Positions 7,940-11,590 of a stretch of DNA of 11,590 bases are shown piece by piece. A model generated the notes under the pieces. It saw only the letters and a list, made by a program, of their open reading frames with translations, made no database searches and was not told where the DNA came from. Location: assembly GCA_003833135.1 (NCBI GenBank), contig QZLH01000784.1, forward strand, positions 18,439 through 30,028, in the 5' to 3' direction. The translations under genes and the position numbers were made by a program. Source of the DNA: Oehlia diaphana (taxonomy: Eukaryota > Glomeromycota > Glomeromycetes > Glomerales > Glomeraceae). Position 1 is the first letter of the stretch, and each line of letters starts with the position of its first letter.

Positions 7940-8092
7940 GGTAGTTGACGTTACTTCATACGGTTTTGACGTATGACGTAATTAAAAAAATAATTAAATA
8001 ATTTAAAACAAATAAAAATATTAAATAAATTAGCATATTTTTTAATATATTTTTTAATTAAAAATATACTATTGCTAGTATATGAACGAAGG

Positions 8093-8329
8093 TTATAAAT
8101 TCATAATGATAGCTTGTAAACAATTTACTAATCTAGTATTTAAAACATTATCAACTAGTATTTCAGTAGGATTAAATTCCATATTGTTATTAACTTCTTT
8201 ATTAGTATTAAGTATATTTAGTTCTTCACGCAATCCATTTTCTCCATCCTGAAAGATCGGATTTTGTAGATCTATAAAATTTTCTAAAATTAAAGTAGTA
8301 GTATATGGCGATATGTTAAATTTCGAAAC
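8093..8329 (-). pseudogene. C-terminal remnant of a DDE-type (possibly pogo/Tigger-like) transposase
   Basis: On the minus strand, 78 codons are open from 8329 to a TAA at 8095-8093, with no ATG start. The peptide reads like real protein rather than AT-driven noise: LILENFIDLQNPIFQDG, then GLREELNILN, then EFNPTEILVDNVLNTRLV. Directly upstream is an in-frame TAA, and before it the frame continues for about 27 codons ending FENCF. Read through that stop, it gives NCF-x-VSKFNISPY, resembling the conserved N-C-(F/W) region followed by an acidic tail at the C-terminus of pogo/Tigger/CENP-B-type transposases. That family call is from memory of the motif style, without a search. No DDE catalytic core or helix-turn-helix is present, so the gene is a truncated relic. 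Its position inside an inverted-repeat element supports the transposase idea. Confidence 0.45.
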
Positions 8330-8395
8330 TTAAAAGCAGTTTTCAAATAATAAAAATAAAAAGTTTATATTATTTATAATAAGTATATTAAGTTT

Positions 8396-8481
8396 AAAAG
8401 TAGTTGCATCAAAAGTTTATTATATAAAGTCTAAAAAACCTAAAGTAATTACGTCAAAAGTTTATGTAAAGTCTAAAAGTC
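8396..8481 (+). repeat. Two-unit tandem repeat, about 43 bp
   Basis: Unit 1 (about 8396-8440) and unit 2 (about 8441-8481) share AAAGTA(G/A)TT(G/A)C, TCAAAAGTTTAT, then TAAAGTCTAAAA. Unit 1 has a few extra bases (TTATA) in the middle. The repeat lies near the right end of the 7939-8571 element and is probably part of its subterminal region. Confidence 0.65.
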
Positions 8482-8604
8482 TAAAAAAATCCATATGGCA
8501 AAGTCATTTATAGCGTCATACGACAATGGGACGCTACTGACGGGACGTTGAAAAAAATGACGTAACTACCCAAGGTTCAAAAGTCTGTATCTGCTTAAAC
8601 TTTA

Positions 8605-9160
8605 TCACCTGATCATTAATACGTTTATTTCAAATCTCATGCGAAGAAATTATTAACAATACTAAACTGTAAAAAAAATTGATTATCCCCTCATCTGCTG
8701 TTGATTTATACATCAAGATGCATTAATCTACTATGATTATACTATGATAATAGTTGAATTCTTTTTAATAAAAAATAGTCAATAAAGATCAAAATTTGAA
8801 TAAATAGATATACATTATATAATCTTTATATTTATAGTTAAAATAAAAAATAAAATTTGTTCTTTATGATTTTTATGATTTAAAGTTCCGTACATAACCT
8901 GACCTGATTTTAGGGCCAAAATAAAAAAAATTGTGAATTATATAAAGATTCCTTGTTAGAATAAGATATATTTACTATCTATCAAGAATTCTAACGGGAT
9001 TTGTAAGTGTTTTATAATATTTTAAAATTCATTCACAAGTCAATATGATTGATGTCCCCATTACATCTACTAGTTGTTATTTATTACATCAAAAAACGAA
9101 TTCAAACTCCTTGCTATATTTTCCATCCAACGACTTTTAACTGGTTGAATTTGTCCCATC
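8605..9160 (+). repeat. Diverged repeat A, copy 2
   Basis: Co-linear with about 1110-1640 (blocks listed there). It begins shortly after the right end of the 7939-8571 element and ends at GTCCCATCGA, exactly where the hairpin-motif field starts. The minus-strand gene fragment seen in copy 1 is broken here: the GTNSTS codons remain, followed by a deletion of several bases and a stop. The region around 8960-9050 has no counterpart in copy 1 and may be an insertion. Confidence 0.85.
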
Positions 9161-9164
9161 GATA

Positions 9165-9311
9165 GAGACATCATGCTGATTGATGTCTGGACATTTTGTC
9201 GAATCAGTCATTATGAATAATGATGTACAGACATCATGTTGAATAACGCCTAGACATCATGTCGGAGACATTATCTGGAATGATGTCTAGACATTATGTT
9301 GAATCACGACT
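9165..9311. repeat. Field of recurring GACATCATG hairpin motifs, left cluster
   Basis: The motif TGATGT-N4-ACAT(C/T) recurs at 9181-9195 (CTGG), 9221-9236 (ACAG, 6-bp arms) and 9281-9295 (CTAG, including the perfect 12-bp palindrome ATGTCTAGACAT at 9283-9294). The palindrome GACATCATGTC is at 9253-9263. A 23-bp direct repeat AGACAT(C/T)ATGTTGAAT.. occurs at 9229-9251 and 9289-9311, separated by a 37-bp unit. The left edge coincides with the end of repeat A homology. Confidence 0.8.
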
Positions 9312-9358
9312 ATCAAATATGGTAAATTTACAAATTTCTGGATCGATTTTAAATTTTT

Positions 9359-9966
9359 ATACTGTAACGGTCAAGCTCGTGATAAATCATTGAGCGTTAA
9401 CAAAATAATAATTTATTAAAAATACACAAATATAATATATAATGCTTGGTTTAATAATATTTCCTAATAAGTTAATTCTTAAATTATAATGTTAATTTAA
9501 AGATTAATTCCGTTAATGCCTAATTAATTCCCCTTTTTTAACCAAGTCCAATTTGACTCTTTTTTATAACAAACGATTTTCATCAAAATAAAATCGGAGT
9601 CCATAAAATTTTTCAGTTTCTACTTTTCAAAGTTTCCAATTTTTGATTTTGACGAATTTTGATTTTAGTAAACCTTTTTCCTGATGAAATTGCCCTTTTC
9701 AAATATATTGTTTTCAACTTTTCATAATTATATAACGATAATTACAGTATAAACTTTTCAAAAATCTCTTTTTTTGATCTTCAACTCACTTCCTTATTTA
9801 GTAATTCTACGATCCCAGTTCCCCTTCCCAAATTTAAAAATAAAAGTGCACACAATAATGGTTTTATACATAACTATAATACTTAATATTTTATACACTT
9901 AAACTAAATATAATACTGCGCCTTACAATTAATAAATTCATTAGGTAAGTCACGGCCTTACAATAC
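9359..9966. repeat. 4-bp target site duplication ATAC flanking the solo LTR
   Basis: ATAC at 9359-9362 directly precedes TGTAACGG, and ATAC at 9963-9966 directly follows GGCCTTACA. A 4-bp duplication is usual for some Ty3/gypsy-type and related LTR elements. Four bases can match by chance, so its value lies in coinciding with the TG..CA ends. Confidence 0.65.
9363..9962 (+). mobile_element. Solo LTR of an LTR retrotransposon, 600 bp
   Basis: The 600-bp segment starts TGTAACGG and ends GGCCTTACA: a 5-bp inverted TGTAA..TTACA with the canonical TG..CA ends, and it is flanked by ATAC on both sides. No primer-binding site follows and no polypurine tract precedes it, as expected after recombination between two LTRs has removed the interior. 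Near the left end an imperfect hairpin, TAACG..GCTC / GAGCGTTA, spans 9366-9400. A second GCCTTACAA at 9920-9928 repeats the right terminus, 34 bases earlier; it lacks the matching flank, so I prefer 9962. No coding frame. Orientation cannot be fixed from the LTR alone; the strand given is nominal. A 600-bp MITE is the main alternative. Confidence 0.6.
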
Positions 9967-10136
9967 CCATTTTTTAATCGCAAATAAAATATCATGTGAT
10001 TATAAAAAAAAATAAAATTGATCCAGGAAATTATTAAATTTTACTAGAAATGTTATAAAAAATTAAAAATTCTCCCAGAAAATCGGTAAATTTATCATAA
10101 ATAAAACTCTCTATATATGGTAATTATGATTAGCAT
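9967..10136. other. AT-rich spacer between LTR and right hairpin cluster
   Basis: No structure noticed. With the LTR removed, the two hairpin clusters would lie about 220 bp apart, so this stretch and 9312-9358 were once contiguous. Confidence 0.4.
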
Positions 10137-10202
10137 GACATCATGTCCAAGTCCAACTTTCATATATTCGCAAACATCATAAATCATGATGTTCGGACAT
10201 CA
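10137..10202. repeat. Field of recurring hairpin motifs, right cluster
   Basis: The palindrome GACATCATGTC at 10137-10147 is identical to the one at 9253-9263. TGATGT-TCGG-ACATCA at 10187-10202 is the same hairpin as in the left cluster. The following CCTTTTGTC resembles the ACATTTTGTC after the first left hairpin at 9191-9200. Confidence 0.8.
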
Positions 10203-10301
10203 ACCTTTTGTCAACGATATTGCGATATAAATGCGTTACTTTGGTCGATCTTTCTGCAAATCTCAGATTCTTAAACATTAAAAAAACATTAAAAATTATT
10301 T

Positions 10302-10905
10302 TGTGATGAAACATTATTCATAGATTTATTGTTTTTGATAAGAAAATAATATGAAATAATTATTTGTAAATATAAATTTTTGATAATTATCAACTGAACT
10401 TAATTGATTTTGGAAAATAGATTTTTTTGTAGAAAAAAGCAATTCGATATGATATTAATATATAATAAACTATAACCGAAAACTGTAATTCAGGTATGAT
10501 TAAATATTTATTGTATTATATTATGAATATTACATCATTTCTGTAATTTAACATATGTAAAGTATTTACAAATTCTTTCTTGTGAAATATCCGATTGTAT
10601 TTTCTTCGTTACAATAATAGCAATGTTAATTCATTATCTGCAATTACAAATATTGTCCATAAATCTAAGATCTGTATTCCAAAAATTTTTAGAGATAAGT
10701 ATCCGTTATCATGGTAGTATTTTTGTAAAATTTTAAAGTAAATTAGTATGGTTGTATAGTCATTTAAATCCTTTGCAAATTTAAAATTAAGAAGTACATT
10801 ATTATTGCCAAGAATATATGTAATTAGCTTTCTAATCATATATGTAATAATAAAATATTAGATTTTTAAATATTTACATTAAATAGAATTCGTAAATTTA
10901 TTGAT
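10302..10905 (+). repeat. Diverged repeat B, copy 2
   Basis: Co-linear with about 4376-4950. Homology ends at TTATTGATATATTAT, exactly where the 16-bp terminal repeat of the downstream element begins, so that element probably inserted at or truncated the edge of this copy. The minus strand holds the longer of the two surviving coding-like frames. Confidence 0.85.
10609..10839 (-). pseudogene. Decayed BTB/POZ-domain-like gene fragment, 76 codons
   Basis: Minus-strand frame from an ATG at 10839 to a TAA at 10611-10609. The middle reads YFKILQKYYHDNGYLSLK, then GIQILDLW and VIADNELTLLLL. This follows the pattern of the C-terminal half of BTB/POZ domains in large fungal families: a helix of the type (I/V)F-x-I-x-L-x-YIY, the turn T/N-G-x-L-x-L, then ILDLL-x-(I/V)A-DEL-x-L. 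The resemblance is from memory of the consensus, with no alignment run. The N-terminal BTB half is not recognisable, and the frame stops just after the last motif. The other copy (4376-4950) keeps ILDFL and FADNEL-like segments in shifted frames. I read both as fossils of one duplicated gene. Chance is a real alternative, since one or two 76-codon frames are expected in a window like this. Confidence 0.35.
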
Positions 10906-11223
10906 ATATTATCGCACGGCCCTATAGGATCATTTTGACCGATATTTTCAATATCGTACAATATTGATATCAATAGTTTATTTGCGTACAATATTGAATA
11001 TTGAATACAGTCAGCTCTCGTTATAACGAATCCTCCGGTTTTCATCTCAAATTCTCTATAAGATTATAGCGAAGGATTCAAAAAATTTAATTGGCTGATT
11101 AGAAATACTTGACGTATTTGATTGGTTAAGTGTCACGTGTTTGGAAATTTCGTTAAGCGAGTTCATCAAGAGTTGCTTTGTTGTATTGATGAGCATGATC
11201 TGCATTAGCCGTGCGATAATATA
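10905..11223. mobile_element. MITE-like element with perfect 16-bp terminal inverted repeats, 319 bp
   Basis: TATATTATCGCACGGC at 10905-10920 and its exact complement GCCGTGCGATAATATA at 11208-11223. The match stops abruptly on both sides. If the outer TA is the target duplication, the element is 10907-11221. The left half contains two CGTACAATATTGA copies (10955-10967 and 10985-10997) within AT palindromes; the right half contains the pogo/Tigger-like sequence listed next. It interrupts or bounds repeat B copy 2. No coding frame. Confidence 0.7.
11006..11165 (+). mobile_element. Pogo/Tigger-like transposon end sequence
   Basis: TA at 11006-11007 is followed by CAGTCAGCTCTCGTTATAAC and then GAATCC. 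The CAGT start plus a CTCGTTATAACGAA core is characteristic of pogo/Tigger-type Tc1/mariner ends. Variants of the TATAACGAA core recur inwards at 11055-11066 (ATTATAGCGAAG) and 11150-11159 (CGTTAAGCGA), as in the subterminal regions of such elements. The matching right end (complement, ending GACTG-TA) is not in the window, so this is a fragment, perhaps captured inside the 10905-11223 element. Confidence 0.5.
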
Positions 11224-11590
11224 GATATTTTATGGTGGTGTTTATATTGGTTAACATCACGACGGTGTATCCGATCTTAGTATAGTATGATTTTGTAAAA
11301 AAGTATGTATATTGCATTTTTTGTTAGTACGTATGATTTTATATCGTACGAACTACTTTGATTGTTAAATAAAAAAAATTGTACGTATGTAGTGAAAAAA
11401 AAATCATACATATGTATATAAATCATACTTTTTTAGCCGCATCTTTATACACTTTTTCGATGGTGTTGCTCCTTCTTTAAAATATGAAAATAAAAGTTTA
11501 AATAAATTGTTATACTAGCATATCGTTTATATGCATTTATCTTTAAATAAATAAATTATAAACATAATCATAATTAAGCTTTTTGCAAAA
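11224..11590. other. AT-rich spacer with inverted TATGATTT motifs
   Basis: AGTATGATTTT at 11284-11294 and AAATCATACTT at 11420-11430 are inverted copies. Inner copies GTACGTATGATTTT (11327-11340) and AAAAATCATACATATG (11398-11413) repeat the same theme, and GTACG motifs cluster between them. They could be the ends of another small fold-back element of about 147 bp (11284-11430), but boundaries and duplication are not clear. No coding frame in this stretch. Confidence 0.45.

Larger units (their letters stand above)
7939..8571. mobile_element. Second inverted-repeat element, 633 bp, with transposase remnant
   Basis: The left end GGGTAGTTGACGT (7939-7951) and the right end, reverse-complemented GGGTAGTTACGTCA (from 8571 inwards), match apart from one inserted base. 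A second inverted pair lies further in: CGTATGACG at 7970-7978 and its complement CGTCATACG at 8514-8522. The intervening bases differ between the ends. No clear target duplication is visible (ACT to the left, AAG to the right). The minus strand holds a broken transposase-like frame at 8093-8329. Together these suggest an internally deleted DNA transposon. Its left end overlaps the right end of the 7719-7939 element, so boundaries here are not independent and one composite element is possible. Confidence 0.5.

Noticed and set aside
9165..9311. CRISPR array
   Set aside because: The repeated motif is short, imperfect and irregularly spaced, there are no regular unique spacers and no cas genes, and the DNA is eukaryotic in character.
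1..11590. tRNA, rRNA or snRNA genes
   Set aside because: I looked for tRNA B-box-like GGTTCNANNCC and paired arms on both strands and for conserved rRNA stretches, and saw none. A covariance-model scan would be decisive.

Overview
This window is very A+T-rich (roughly a quarter G+C on lines I counted) and looks like gene-poor, repeat-rich nuclear DNA of a eukaryote. There are no bacterial-style operons, Shine-Dalgarno starts, rRNA genes or tRNA genes. The texture is low-complexity A/T, short GT..AG intron-like segments, degenerate class II transposon ends, a solo LTR and decayed gene fragments. My best guess is an arbuscular mycorrhizal fungus of the Rhizophagus type. This is inference from texture only; another AT-rich eukaryote, such as an insect, is not excluded. 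At about 75% A+T a stop falls in about one codon in eleven, so open runs of 50 codons are expected many times here and runs above 100 codons less than once. I have scored ORFs with that in mind.

Layout. 1-64 is a homopolymer-like edge. 65-1109 is AT-rich spacer with an 8-bp tandem repeat at 841-888. About 1110-1640 is the first copy of a diverged repeat (A), whose minus strand holds a 54-codon C-terminal-exon-like frame. 1992-2182 is a small fold-back element with three GC-rich hairpins. 2944-3207 is a hypothetical 87-aa ORF, opposed by a possible two-exon minus-strand gene. About 4376-4950 is the first copy of a second diverged repeat (B). 4922-5251 is a 109-aa ORF whose second half is distinctly GC-richer than its surroundings. 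5252-7700 is mostly spacer with direct repeats, a hAT-like end and a pair of competing hairpins.

7708-8571 is a composite of two inverted-repeat elements, one holding what looks like the C-terminal remnant of a DDE transposase on the minus strand. About 8605-9160 is the second copy of A. 9165-10202 is a field of recurring TGATGT-N4-ACATCA hairpins interrupted by a 600-bp solo LTR (9363-9962, target duplication ATAC). About 10302-10905 is the second copy of B, with a minus-strand frame resembling the C-terminal half of a BTB/POZ domain. 10905-11223 is a 319-bp element with perfect 16-bp terminal inverted repeats and a pogo/Tigger-like sequence inside it. The rest is spacer with inverted repeats.

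The main story is an old segmental duplication (A then B, same order and strand, about 7 kb apart). Its two copies have diverged by decay and by insertion of different mobile elements. I see no intact operon-like or defence system. No complete gene is certain; the two ORFs at 2944-3207 and 4922-5251 are the only long ones not explained by repeats.
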